Below, piece by piece: positions 49,693 to 57,398 of a DNA stretch of 64,000 nucleotides; position 1 is the first letter of the stretch; every line of letters begins with the position of its first letter. Origin of the DNA: Robertmurraya sp047302285 (GTDB lineage: Bacteria; Bacillota; Bacilli; Bacillales; Cytobacillaceae); assembly GCF_047302285.1 (NCBI RefSeq), contig NZ_CP154845.1, positions 3,472,001 to 3,536,000 on the forward strand, read 5' to 3'. Under the pieces are notes generated by a model. It saw only the letters and a program-made list of their open reading frames with translations. It had not been told where the DNA came from and searched no databases. The position numbers and the translations under genes are program-made.

Positions 49693-50766
49693 TTAGACTT
49701 GTTCAACTAATAAAGATTTGGGAATTTCTATGCCATTTTCTTGATAAAGCTGAATGAGAGCCTCATATAATTTCTGAGGCAAATGGACATATCCGTCTTC
49801 TTGATTGAGTTTTGATTGCCATTCTCTTTCACCTGGAAGAAGAATTTCTCGATCTGCCTGTATTCTTGGTGAAGACTTAATGCTTTCAATCAGTTCCTTC
49901 AATCTTCCTTCAAAATATTCATATCGCATAAATTTTTCTATATCGATAGCAATAAATAAATGGCCAACATTTCTTTTGTCATTAGCATCGTGGTCAACCA
50001 TTTGCTCACTAAAGTGAGAGCCGGTTAATACGGCAGCTAGAATTTCAACCATAAGGGTAATTCCATATCCTTTGTAATCTCCAACTGGTAAAATGATTCC
50101 TTTTAACGCTTCTATCGGATCGGTAGTGGGAGTGCCTTTTTCATCAAGTGCCCATCCTAGTGGGATGGCTTCACCTCTATCCTTTGCTACTCGGATTTTC
50201 CCCTTTGATGCTACACTGTTTGCCATGTCTAATGTGATTGGGTAGCCTAAATGGGTAGGTACTGAAATCGACCAAGGATTGTTTCCAAGTAAAGGTTTTA
50301 AGCTACCAGTAGGAGCAATAGCAGGGGAGGCGTTTGTTAAGACAATCCCAATTTGCCTTTCTTTGCTGGCCATTTCCGCGTAGTGTGCAGCTACTCCAAA
50401 ATGATTGCTCTTGTGCACTCCAATGATGCCAACTCCATTGTTCTTACATTTTTTTATCGCTTCTCGCATGGCTTTATAACCAACGACAGCACCAAGTCCA
50501 TGATCTCCATCGAAGACATCGACAGTTTCGCTTTCATTCACTTTTCTTATATCCGGGTTTGGCTTGATATAGTGATGCTTCAATTGTTCTACGTATCGAT
50601 TCAATCGGAAAAGTCCGTGGGTATAAATCCCTTTACGGTCTGATTCTAGTAATGAACCAATTTGGATATCAGCATCTTCTTCAGTAACACCCACTTCCAT
50701 TAACATCTTTTTCCCAATGGTTACGTAATCTTGTTCGGATACTTTATATGTTTGCGTTTTGCTCAT
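49693..50766 (-). CDS. Ldh2-type malate/lactate/ureidoglycolate dehydrogenase
   Basis: This 357-residue oxidoreductase of the LDH2/MDHG family has GSLLESDRKGIYTHGLFRL, IGVHKSNHFGVAAHYAEMA (active-site His), ASPAIAPTGSLKPLLGNNPWSISVP, TLDMANSVASKGKI and GYGITLMVEILAAVLTG. These enzymes have a fold unrelated to Rossmann dehydrogenases and oxidise (S)- or (R)-2-hydroxyacids such as malate, sulfolactate or ureidoglycolate with NAD(P). The start overlaps the end of the tctA gene by 23 bp, linking it to uptake. Confidence 0.9.
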   Translation of the reverse strand: MSKTQTYKVSEQDYVTIGKKMLMEVGVTEEDADIQIGSLLESDRKGIYTHGLFRLNRYVEQLKHHYIKPNPDIRKVNESETVDVFDGDHGLGAVVGYKAMREAIKKCKNNGVGIIGVHKSNHFGVAAHYAEMASKERQIGIVLTNASPAIAPTGSLKPLLGNNPWSISVPTHLGYPITLDMANSVASKGKIRVAKDRGEAIPLGWALDEKGTPTTDPIEALKGIILPVGDYKGYGITLMVEILAAVLTGSHFSEQMVDHDANDKRNVGHLFIAIDIEKFMRYEYFEGRLKELIESIKSSPRIQADREILLPGEREWQSKLNQEDGYVHLPQKLYEALIQLYQENGIEIPKSLLVEQV

Positions 50767-52279
50767 TGTTTGCTTTCGCTCCTTTGATTTTTTTTACGGC
50801 AATATAAATAAGAATGAGAATATTTCCTATGAAGAGAATCGTAAATAATGGTCTGCTGAAGACGGCAAATAAATCATCAGAGAACAAGCGGTATGTTCTG
50901 AGAAACTCGCTTTCAACCATGCTACCTAAGATAATCCCCATTACGACTGAAACCACCGGATACTCAAGCTTTCGCATGATATACCCAATGACACCGAATA
51001 TTAAAGCAACGAAAGGATAGACCATTGACTGAATAATGCTGTAGGTCCCAATGACCGTCATGGCAAAAATGGCAGGAATTAATAATTTTGTAGGGACATA
51101 AACAATTCTTGCAAAATAGTAGATAAAGATAATCCCTACTAATAAAAGAACAATTGCTTGCAAGAAGTTAGAAATAATAAAGGCATAGACAAAGTCCATT
51201 GAGTCGCGAACGAGATAGGGACCAGGAATCATCCCATGCATTAAGAAAGCAGAAAGTAAGACAGCCGCCGCTCCTCCTCCAGGAATACTAAAGGCTAAGG
51301 TTGTAGCCATCGCACCAGCTTCTGATGCATTATTAGCAGTTTCAGAGGCAACGATTCCGCGGGGATCTCCTTTGCCGAATTGGCTTTTATCCTTTGCGCT
51401 TTCTTGCACTTGGCTGTAGCTTAATAGAGAAGCAATGGAGCTTCCTGCAGCTGGCAATAAGCCAACAACTACCCCGATAATCGATCCTTTAAAAAGAACC
51501 ATTCGATGTTTCAGACCTTCTTTAAAACCTTCGAAAATCTCTTTTAAGAACTCTGATGGTGTCCTTTTATTTCTTTGGCTGACTTCTTTATCATCTGTAA
51601 CGAGTGTATTTTGTTTAATCAGGTAAAATAATTCGGATATCGCAAATAATCCAATGACAGTTGGAACGAGAGGGAGGCCATCGTAAAGTTCATAAAATCC
51701 GAATGTCCCTCTTGGTTGTCCAAGTGTACTCATTCCGATCGTTCCGAGTAATAAGCCAAAGAATCCGGCAACAAGACTTTTGACAAAACTCCCTTGCACC
51801 AATCCAATAATCGTGAGAGCGAGTAGCACGATCATGAGCATTTCTGGCGGACCAAACTTTAAGACGAAGGCGCCGAGTGGCTGCATGAAGAAAAAGAGAA
51901 GTCCATACGAGATGAAGACTCCGATAAAGGAACTAATAAGCCCTAATCCCAATGCAAAATTCTGTCTTCCTTTTTTTGTTAATTGATAACCATCAAAGGT
52001 TGTCGCAACCGCCCCTGGGGCACCAGGCATATTAAACACAGTTGCCGTTACACCACCGCCATAGACAGCACTTGTATAGACAGAAGATAAAAAGACAATT
52101 GCCTGAATAGGAGTCATATACATAGAAGGGACGAGCATAAGTCCTATTGCAAGTGTGGCAGATATACCAGGGATAGCGCCCATGATGAGTCCATAGACAA
52201 TCCCAACGATAATAAATAAGTAAACCTTCCAATCTGATAGAAGAAATAACGCGTCAGTAAGAGCTTCAATGTTTAGCAA
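50744..52279 (-). CDS. tctA: Tripartite tricarboxylate transporter, large permease (TctA)
   Basis: This 511-residue protein is the large membrane component of a TctABC transporter with about 12 hydrophobic segments. It carries the family repeats PGISATLAIGLMLVPSMYMTP near the start, FNMPGAPGAVATTFDGY and the later LLPAAGSSIASLLSYSQ and FSIPGGGAAAVLLSAFLMHG. It uses an ion gradient to bring in a carboxylate delivered by the TctC protein. AAGGGGGG is just before the ATG. It lies 13 bp after tctB and overlaps the Ldh2 gene. Confidence 0.93.
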   Translation of the reverse strand: MLNIEALTDALFLLSDWKVYLFIIVGIVYGLIMGAIPGISATLAIGLMLVPSMYMTPIQAIVFLSSVYTSAVYGGGVTATVFNMPGAPGAVATTFDGYQLTKKGRQNFALGLGLISSFIGVFISYGLLFFFMQPLGAFVLKFGPPEMLMIVLLALTIIGLVQGSFVKSLVAGFFGLLLGTIGMSTLGQPRGTFGFYELYDGLPLVPTVIGLFAISELFYLIKQNTLVTDDKEVSQRNKRTPSEFLKEIFEGFKEGLKHRMVLFKGSIIGVVVGLLPAAGSSIASLLSYSQVQESAKDKSQFGKGDPRGIVASETANNASEAGAMATTLAFSIPGGGAAAVLLSAFLMHGMIPGPYLVRDSMDFVYAFIISNFLQAIVLLLVGIIFIYYFARIVYVPTKLLIPAIFAMTVIGTYSIIQSMVYPFVALIFGVIGYIMRKLEYPVVSVVMGIILGSMVESEFLRTYRLFSDDLFAVFSRPLFTILFIGNILILIYIAVKKIKGAKANNEQNANI

Positions 52280-52292
52280 AAATAATCCCCCC

Positions 52293-52751
52293 TTATATCA
52301 AAAATCCACTGATGACATTTTGATTGAGAAACGTAACGAAGAGCATGTAGATACATACTAAGATAATGAAAGGGACTAATAGGATTTGCTTCCAACTTCG
52401 TGACCCTAACCAATAGACAACGATAGCAAAAAACAGAAAAGACGAAACGAAATATCCTAGTAAGTTAATGAAGAACAAATAAATGGTTAATAGGATTAAC
52501 AGAATAATCGTTTGATTTTTGATGATCTTGCCGATTCCAATTGCTTGTAAGAAATTCTTGATATCATCCATATTTAACTTACGAATATCAAGCAGAAGTT
52601 GAATGAGGAGCAGAATACCAAGTGTAATAATCGTAAAGGTGATAACGGCATGGTGTTCAAAATTATTTGATTGACCCATTACTTGTAAATAGTAAATAGC
52701 TGAAAAAATTGTAATTCCAATCAGGAATAAGATATTTGCTAAGTTTTTCAT
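52293..52751 (-). CDS. tctB: Tripartite tricarboxylate transporter, small permease (TctB)
   Basis: This 152-residue membrane protein has four hydrophobic segments (about residues 5-22, 37-55, 75-105 and 115-145), as usual for TctB subunits, which are poorly conserved. The ATG at 52751 follows GAGGTG; a longer reading from 52784 has no ribosome site. It forms an operon with tctA and is separated from tctC by a stem-loop. Confidence 0.85.
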   Translation of the reverse strand: MKNLANILFLIGITIFSAIYYLQVMGQSNNFEHHAVITFTIITLGILLLIQLLLDIRKLNMDDIKNFLQAIGIGKIIKNQTIILLILLTIYLFFINLLGYFVSSFLFFAIVVYWLGSRSWKQILLVPFIILVCIYMLFVTFLNQNVISGFLI

Positions 52752-52803
52752 CAAGACACCTCGCTTTTTCAGGTTTTGCAGCAAAGTAATTCCTTTTTTG
52801 TGG

Positions 52804-52844
52804 ATAAAATAACCCTTTACTTCATAAGCAAAGGATTATTTTAT
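52804..52844 (-). terminator. Stem-loop between tctC and tctB
   Basis: Fifteen-base arms ATAAAATAATCCTTT and AAAGGGTTATTTTAT (one G-U) with an 11-base loop. There is no T tail after it on the minus strand, so it is more likely an mRNA-stabilising or processing stem that raises the level of binding protein over permease than a full terminator. Confidence 0.7.
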
Positions 52845-52855
52845 GTGTTTCATGT

Positions 52856-53884
52856 TTATTCATTAAATAAATCCTTATATTTCTTAATTGTTTCGTCAGC
52901 TTCTCGGAACATTTGCTCTGAAGCTTCAATATTTAAAAGACTCATATACATATCTGCATCTTCAGCCCATTTCAGGAAATCAGGGTTTTCATACGTTTTT
53001 TCCAATGCTTCCCGTAATATTTCAAATCTCTCTGGATATTGTTCCTTAAAGGAAGCATGTGTTGATAAAAGACGGAAGTTTTGAACAACACTTGTGAAAT
53101 CATCTAAGTAGTTAGATAGAATGTCCTCGGAAAGTGGTATACTCTCATCTAGTACATGAGGAGTTTGAGAGAATAATAGTAAAGGTTTTGCTTCGTCTCC
53201 AACTGCTGTTACTGTACCTTCATAGTCAGATGTCATGAAGTCAATATGCCCACCTAATAAAGCAGCACGTTGGTCTCCACCACCATCATATGGGACTTCT
53301 TTTAACTCAACATTGTCAGCGCTTTCTTTTATTACAAGAGCTGCAATATGAGAGGCTGAACCTGGTTGATAGCCAACTGAAATTTTGCCAGGATTGTCTT
53401 TGATTGCTTGAATTAAATCTTCAACTGTTTGGTATGGTGAATCTGATTTTACCCATACAGCAATTGGAGCTTCGTGCGTGACACCTAGAGTGGCAAAGTC
53501 ATCCACACTATATTCTCCACCTCTCATAATTCCTCCGCTGAAATGGTATTGTAGAGGATAGAAGAGTGTTTGACCATCATCTTTTTGCTGTAAGAAACTG
53601 ATAGTACCTACGATAGAGGCACCTCCATCTCTGTTTTCGACTGTAACTGGAACACCTAGGTATTCCTGAAGATATGGGGCAAGCGCTCTAGCTTGTCTGT
53701 CGTTACTACCACCTTCCCCAGTTGGTACAATGATAGTAATCGGTTTGGTTGGCCAATTCTCAGATGACTCCCCTTTTGTACCCGAGGAAGCGTTTTCAAT
53801 TTTCTCTTGACTATTACATCCTAATAAAATGGTTGCTAAAGTAATCAGTAAAGTAAGTAGTAAAGTAAGTTTTTTCTTTCTCAC
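52856..53884 (-). CDS. tctC: TctC/Bug-type substrate-binding lipoprotein
   Basis: This 342-residue lipoprotein has signal peptide residues 1-22 and lipobox L-L-G-C with Cys23. The mature part has the Bug/TctC motifs WPTKPITIIVPTGEGGSNDRQARALAPYL, VPVTVENRDGGASIVGT, PGKISVGYQPGSASHIAAL and VPYDGGGDQRAALLGGHIDF. It binds a carboxylate outside the cell and passes it to TctAB. The usual AxG-GxGD loop is changed to GEGGSNDR, so the ligand may differ from citrate. It is the first gene of the cluster, divergent from the LysR gene. Confidence 0.92.
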   Translation of the reverse strand: MRKKKLTLLLTLLITLATILLGCNSQEKIENASSGTKGESSENWPTKPITIIVPTGEGGSNDRQARALAPYLQEYLGVPVTVENRDGGASIVGTISFLQQKDDGQTLFYPLQYHFSGGIMRGGEYSVDDFATLGVTHEAPIAVWVKSDSPYQTVEDLIQAIKDNPGKISVGYQPGSASHIAALVIKESADNVELKEVPYDGGGDQRAALLGGHIDFMTSDYEGTVTAVGDEAKPLLLFSQTPHVLDESIPLSEDILSNYLDDFTSVVQNFRLLSTHASFKEQYPERFEILREALEKTYENPDFLKWAEDADMYMSLLNIEASEQMFREADETIKKYKDLFNE

Positions 53885-53905
53885 AATTGCATCCCCCTAA
53901 TAACA

Positions 53906-53918
53906 ATTATTTGATAAT
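53906..53918. promoter_or_regulatory. Possible LysR-type operator
   Basis: The inverted repeat ATTAT-TTG-ATAAT lies in the 119-bp gap between tctC and the divergent LysR gene and fits the T-N11-A rule of LysR-type sites. No other gene lies in this gap. Confidence 0.5.
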
Positions 53919-54003
53919 TCATACTATACATGCTATTCTGTATTAAAACAATTTGAAAATCTTATACGCTCTATAAGAAAACTTTATAATCCAGGTGATT
54001 CCA

Positions 54004-54897
54004 ATGATTGAACGATTAATTGCCTTTTTAGAAGTTGTGAAAACAAGAAATATTTCGAAGGCTGCAGAGAATCTTTTTACATCACAACCTTCCATAAGTA
54101 TGAAAATCAAATCACTTGAAACTGATTTCAATACCAAACTCTTTCATCGCACGAAAAAATATATGTTGTTAACAGATGAAGGAGAGCATTTTCACAATTA
54201 TGCAGAATCCATGGTCGGCCTATATAAACAAGCAATGGTCACGATTGGTGAATTTAAAGATTTAGAAAGAGGGACCTTATCTGTATCTTCCGGTGCTTTT
54301 TACGGAATTTATTTGCTCCCTGAATTATTAGGAATCTATAAGGAACGGTTTCCAAAGATTGAGATTAATATTGAAATTGTATTTTCTGAAGTAGTCGTTC
54401 AAGGGGTTTTGAATAATAAATTTGAGTTAGGCTTTATTGGGGAATTAAATGAGGCAAAGAATCATACAGATCTTGTATGCAATAGTTTTTATAATGATGA
54501 ATTAATCCTTGTTTTTTCACCCAAAAATAAAAGATTATCTTCTATGAAAGAGGTCCAGTTAGAAGAGCTTTTGACTGAAATGTTTATCATCTCTGATCAC
54601 ACTTCTGCTATGAGGCAACTAGTAGAAAAAGAGTTTTATAAAAATGGTCTTAATCTCCGCAGTATGATCACATTAAGCAATATCGAGTCCATTAAAAATA
54701 CAGTCATTAATAATCTAGGAATATCCATTCTATCAAAGCTTTCCGTTAAAAAGGAAATAGAACAGGGTATATTAAAAACAATCCCTATCAAAGATCAAGT
54801 CTTCAGTAGGAAACTTTTCTACATCTACCGGAACGATAAAACTCTTTCAAACTCTGCAAATGAATTTTTGAAACTGTGTTTGGAGTATTTCTCCTAG
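54004..54897 (+). CDS. LysR-family transcriptional regulator
   Basis: This 297-residue protein has an N-terminal winged helix (residues 1-60: AFLEVVKTRNISKAAENLFTSQPSISMKIKSLE) and a C-terminal effector domain starting near residue 90 (LSVSSGAFYGIYLLPELLGIYKERFPKIEI). AGGTG is 6 bases before the ATG at 54004. It is divergent from the tctC-SDR cluster, the standard place for its specific regulator, and probably activates it when the transported acid or a derivative is present. Confidence 0.92.
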   Translation: MIERLIAFLEVVKTRNISKAAENLFTSQPSISMKIKSLETDFNTKLFHRTKKYMLLTDEGEHFHNYAESMVGLYKQAMVTIGEFKDLERGTLSVSSGAFYGIYLLPELLGIYKERFPKIEINIEIVFSEVVVQGVLNNKFELGFIGELNEAKNHTDLVCNSFYNDELILVFSPKNKRLSSMKEVQLEELLTEMFIISDHTSAMRQLVEKEFYKNGLNLRSMITLSNIESIKNTVINNLGISILSKLSVKKEIEQGILKTIPIKDQVFSRKLFYIYRNDKTLSNSANEFLKLCLEYFS

Positions 54898-55179
54898 GGA
54901 AAGCAGTGAGTTGTCCTCTTTCTCTCTCTTTTTCATTCTACTAAATACAAATGAGTATTTATGGATGCTTCAATTTTTTGTTCACGCCAATTTTCATTAG
55001 ATACTTGATTTAGAATTATAATTTCCCAATGTATTCTCTTCTTAAGGTTTTTTGGGCAAATTCATTTGAATGTGCTGGGTAAAATTTCAATTTCACCTAA
55101 CTCGGATCGTAATTTTTTCCTCCTCGCCTAATAAATTACCATGTTTTAATCATTTACTGATAAAAGGTATACACCCATA
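54898..55179. other. Non-coding spacer after the LysR gene
   Basis: About 280 bp with no supported gene. Part of an open frame beginning at 55070 crosses it, but only its last 40-50 codons look like protein, and they belong to the decayed gene that follows. Confidence 0.4.
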
Positions 55180-55436
55180 TGTGGTTATACACTTCTTTTA
55201 CTTTAATGACATTTCGGAATTAGGTGATGAGAGAAAAAGAATGATAAAAATAAAAGCCCAATCGTTTACCTTCAAAGTAATGATCATAATGTTGTTTATA
55301 GAAGTAGCAAAGGACTTATATTCCTTATTTTGAAAAATTGAACTGTATGAGACGAAACCTGCAATCGGATTGTTAGTAAGTTAGCAGTTATATATTTGGG
55401 CTCATTACTTTTTTTAGAAGAAAGTATGGAAATTAA
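55180..55436 (+). pseudogene. Decayed small membrane protein gene upstream of an XRE regulator
   Basis: Protein-like sequence is spread over two frames. DISELGDERKRMIKIKAQSF, then FKVMIIMLFIEVAKDLYSLF, runs into a TGA at 55331-55333. The same frame resumes with YETKPAIGLLVS and meets a TAG, and a shifted frame continues LAVIYLGSLLFFRRKYGN, ending at 55436 directly against the ATG of the next gene. This looks like a two- or three-helix membrane protein of the type encoded with small XRE regulators, now broken by a stop and a frameshift. The left limit is approximate. Confidence 0.65.
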
Positions 55437-55640
55437 ATGGACAATCGAATTCGGATATTAAGAAAATCTCGAAGCCTCTCCCAGGAAGAAGTTGCAAAAT
55501 TATGTGATGTATCAAGGCAAACGATTAATGCGATTGAAAACAATAAGTATGGTCCTACTCTGCAGCTAGCCTTTCGATTGGCAGATATTCTCGAAGTTAA
55601 AGTCGATGAGCTCTTTATCTATAATAAGTCAAACTCATAA
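55437..55640 (+). CDS. Small XRE-family transcriptional regulator
   Basis: This 67-residue protein consists only of a Cro/CI helix-turn-helix (RKSRSLSQEEVAKLCDVSRQTINAIENNKYGPTLQLAFRLADIL, here broken into short motifs: SQEEVAKL, SRQTINAIE and YGPTL) and a short EVKVDELF end. This is typical of YozG/YgzD-like repressors. Its ATG lies immediately after the stop of a decayed membrane-protein gene, so it was once translationally coupled to it. It probably controlled that partner; whether it is still expressed is unclear because no strong ribosome site precedes it apart from TATGGAAA. Confidence 0.85.
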   Translation: MDNRIRILRKSRSLSQEEVAKLCDVSRQTINAIENNKYGPTLQLAFRLADILEVKVDELFIYNKSNS

Positions 55641-55648
55641 ATTACATA

Positions 55649-55699
55649 AAAAACTGCCAACTAAACTCTTTCTTTCTCGAGTTAGATGGCAGTTCTTTC
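55649..55699. terminator. Bidirectional terminator between the XRE gene and hemZ
   Basis: Long imperfect stem with AACTGCCAACTAAACTC on one side and GAGTTAGATGGCAGTT on the other, flanked by A-rich and T-rich runs. Confidence 0.8.
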
Positions 55700-55703
55700 T
55701 GAA

Positions 55704-57212
55704 TTATTTAATCACAGTCTTGTTCTTAAAAATCTCATTCAAAATATCGATCTTTTTGATTGTATATTCTTCAAAGCTGTCGTTGTAGGTTTTCGGGTCT
55801 TTCGGGTTAGCGAAATGGTTGATTTTCCCATCCGTATCAATAAATTTACTTGCCGCCCCACAGCCGAGTCCGATAATCGTTTGCTGTTCTTCCATAATCA
55901 TGATGTTATAAATGCTTTCTTGATTTGGCAGAGAGTAGCCAACATTTTCTAGATTTCCTAAAATGTTTTTCTGTCTGTATAAATAGTACGGAGCATAGCC
56001 ATGTTCCTGCGTCCACTTTTCTCCTAAATCCATCATCTCTACGATTTCTTCTCTACTTGCCACTTTATAGCGCGATTTATTTCTCGTCATTTCAGAAGCT
56101 CGTTTGAAGGATAAAGTATGAATTGTTAAGGATTCTGGCATAAGCTTTTCTGTTTCAACAAGTGAATGTTGAAATTCTGGAACTCCCTCACCAGGTAAGC
56201 CAATAATTAAATCCATATTGATATTATTCATGCCCATTTGCCGAGCAAGATGGAATTTATCAATCGTTTCCTCTACTGTGTGGTGACGCCCGATCGCTTT
56301 TAATGTCTCCTGTGTATATGATTGAGGATTGACACTAATGCGATCAATTTTCCACTTTTTCAGAACTTCCAGCTTTTCTGGAGTAATCGTATCCGGTCTT
56401 CCTGCCTCTACCGTTATTTCGCGGATGTTTTCTACATTTGGGAATGAAGTGTACATTTCCTCATAGAGCATATCCATTTCTTCAGCGGTAATACTGGTCG
56501 GAGTTCCTCCACCATAATAGACAGTCGTAATCTTGACATTGTTTTCCTGCAACCATTCGCCGATTTTTCTCATTTCAAAATGAAGACCACCAAGGAAAGA
56601 GTTGACGGATCCTTGTCTTCCGTTTATCGCATAAGCCGGGAAGGTACAGTACGCACATTTCGTTGGGCAAAACGGAATGCCGATATAAATACTGACTTCT
56701 TTTTGCAGCTCATACAAATCTGGAACAACAGCTAATTGGCGGTCAACAATCGCCTGCATCAGTTCAATTTTTTCGTCGGTGATTAAGTACTCGGACTTTA
56801 GCTTTCGGTGAGCATCCTCACTAGACATTCCTTGTTGAAGAGATTTATGCAATAATTTCGTCGGCCGTATCCCTGTTAGAATGCCCCACTTTTGCACCAT
56901 TTTTGTAGCTTCTTGTAATACAGATAAATACACATGGGCTACTGCATTTTTAATAACTTTAAATTGTTCTTTTTCGGAAAGACCATCAGGAATCTCCTTT
57001 TTATAAAAAGCTTTAAAGCTTTGATCATTTTGCTTAAGGGTAGCTTGAACTTCTACTTTTCCCCCAACCTTCAAATCAAATTCAATGATGATATTTGGTT
57101 CTCCTGTTTCTTCCTCAAGAGAAATGGTCGTTTCTTCAAAAAATAGATTGGCAATTAACTGAAGCGGCCTTCTAAACCGTTCGTCCTTCAGGCCATTTAT
57201 ATGAATATGCAA
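55704..57212 (-). CDS. hemZ: HemZ, oxygen-independent coproporphyrinogen oxidase-like radical SAM protein
   Basis: This 502-residue radical SAM protein closely follows B. subtilis HemZ. The iron-sulfur motif C182-x3-C186-x2-C189 lies in FCPTKCAYCTF. GGGTPTSI, EAGRPDTI, RISVNPQSYT and MDLIIGLPGEG follow, with a C-terminal NILGNLENVGYSLP. Family members act on coproporphyrinogen III in heme synthesis without oxygen. The start is the TTG at 57212, 8 bases after AAGGAG, giving MHIHINGLKDERFRRPLQ, which lines up with the known protein; ATGs further upstream lack ribosome sites. It lies between the island and yhaX. Confidence 0.93.
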   Translation of the reverse strand: MHIHINGLKDERFRRPLQLIANLFFEETTISLEEETGEPNIIIEFDLKVGGKVEVQATLKQNDQSFKAFYKKEIPDGLSEKEQFKVIKNAVAHVYLSVLQEATKMVQKWGILTGIRPTKLLHKSLQQGMSSEDAHRKLKSEYLITDEKIELMQAIVDRQLAVVPDLYELQKEVSIYIGIPFCPTKCAYCTFPAYAINGRQGSVNSFLGGLHFEMRKIGEWLQENNVKITTVYYGGGTPTSITAEEMDMLYEEMYTSFPNVENIREITVEAGRPDTITPEKLEVLKKWKIDRISVNPQSYTQETLKAIGRHHTVEETIDKFHLARQMGMNNINMDLIIGLPGEGVPEFQHSLVETEKLMPESLTIHTLSFKRASEMTRNKSRYKVASREEIVEMMDLGEKWTQEHGYAPYYLYRQKNILGNLENVGYSLPNQESIYNIMIMEEQQTIIGLGCGAASKFIDTDGKINHFANPKDPKTYNDSFEEYTIKKIDILNEIFKNKTVIK

Positions 57213-57357
57213 AGTTTCTCTCTCCTTGTTCTTTCGCATGACAAAATTACTTTTAGTGTACAGAATGAAGACATTTAGGTCAATTGGAAGGTTCTTCACA
57301 AACGCTATTTTCCAATTACTTAATTATGCACTAAAAGTGAAAGGAGCCTTCACCAAA

Positions 57358-57394
57358 GAAAATGGACTGCCTCATTAGCAATCCATTTTCAAGA
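57358..57394 (-). terminator. Intrinsic terminator of yhaX
   Basis: On the minus strand GAAAATGGATTGC pairs with GCAGTCCATTTTC around a short loop, followed by TTTG. It separates yhaX from hemZ. Confidence 0.65.
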
Positions 57395-57398
57395 GAAT

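Noticed and set aside
55070..55180. Open frame beginning at 55070 upstream of the XRE gene
   Set aside because: No ribosome site, and the first 35-40 residues do not look like a protein start; only the later part matches the decayed membrane protein, so it is described as a pseudogene from about 55180.
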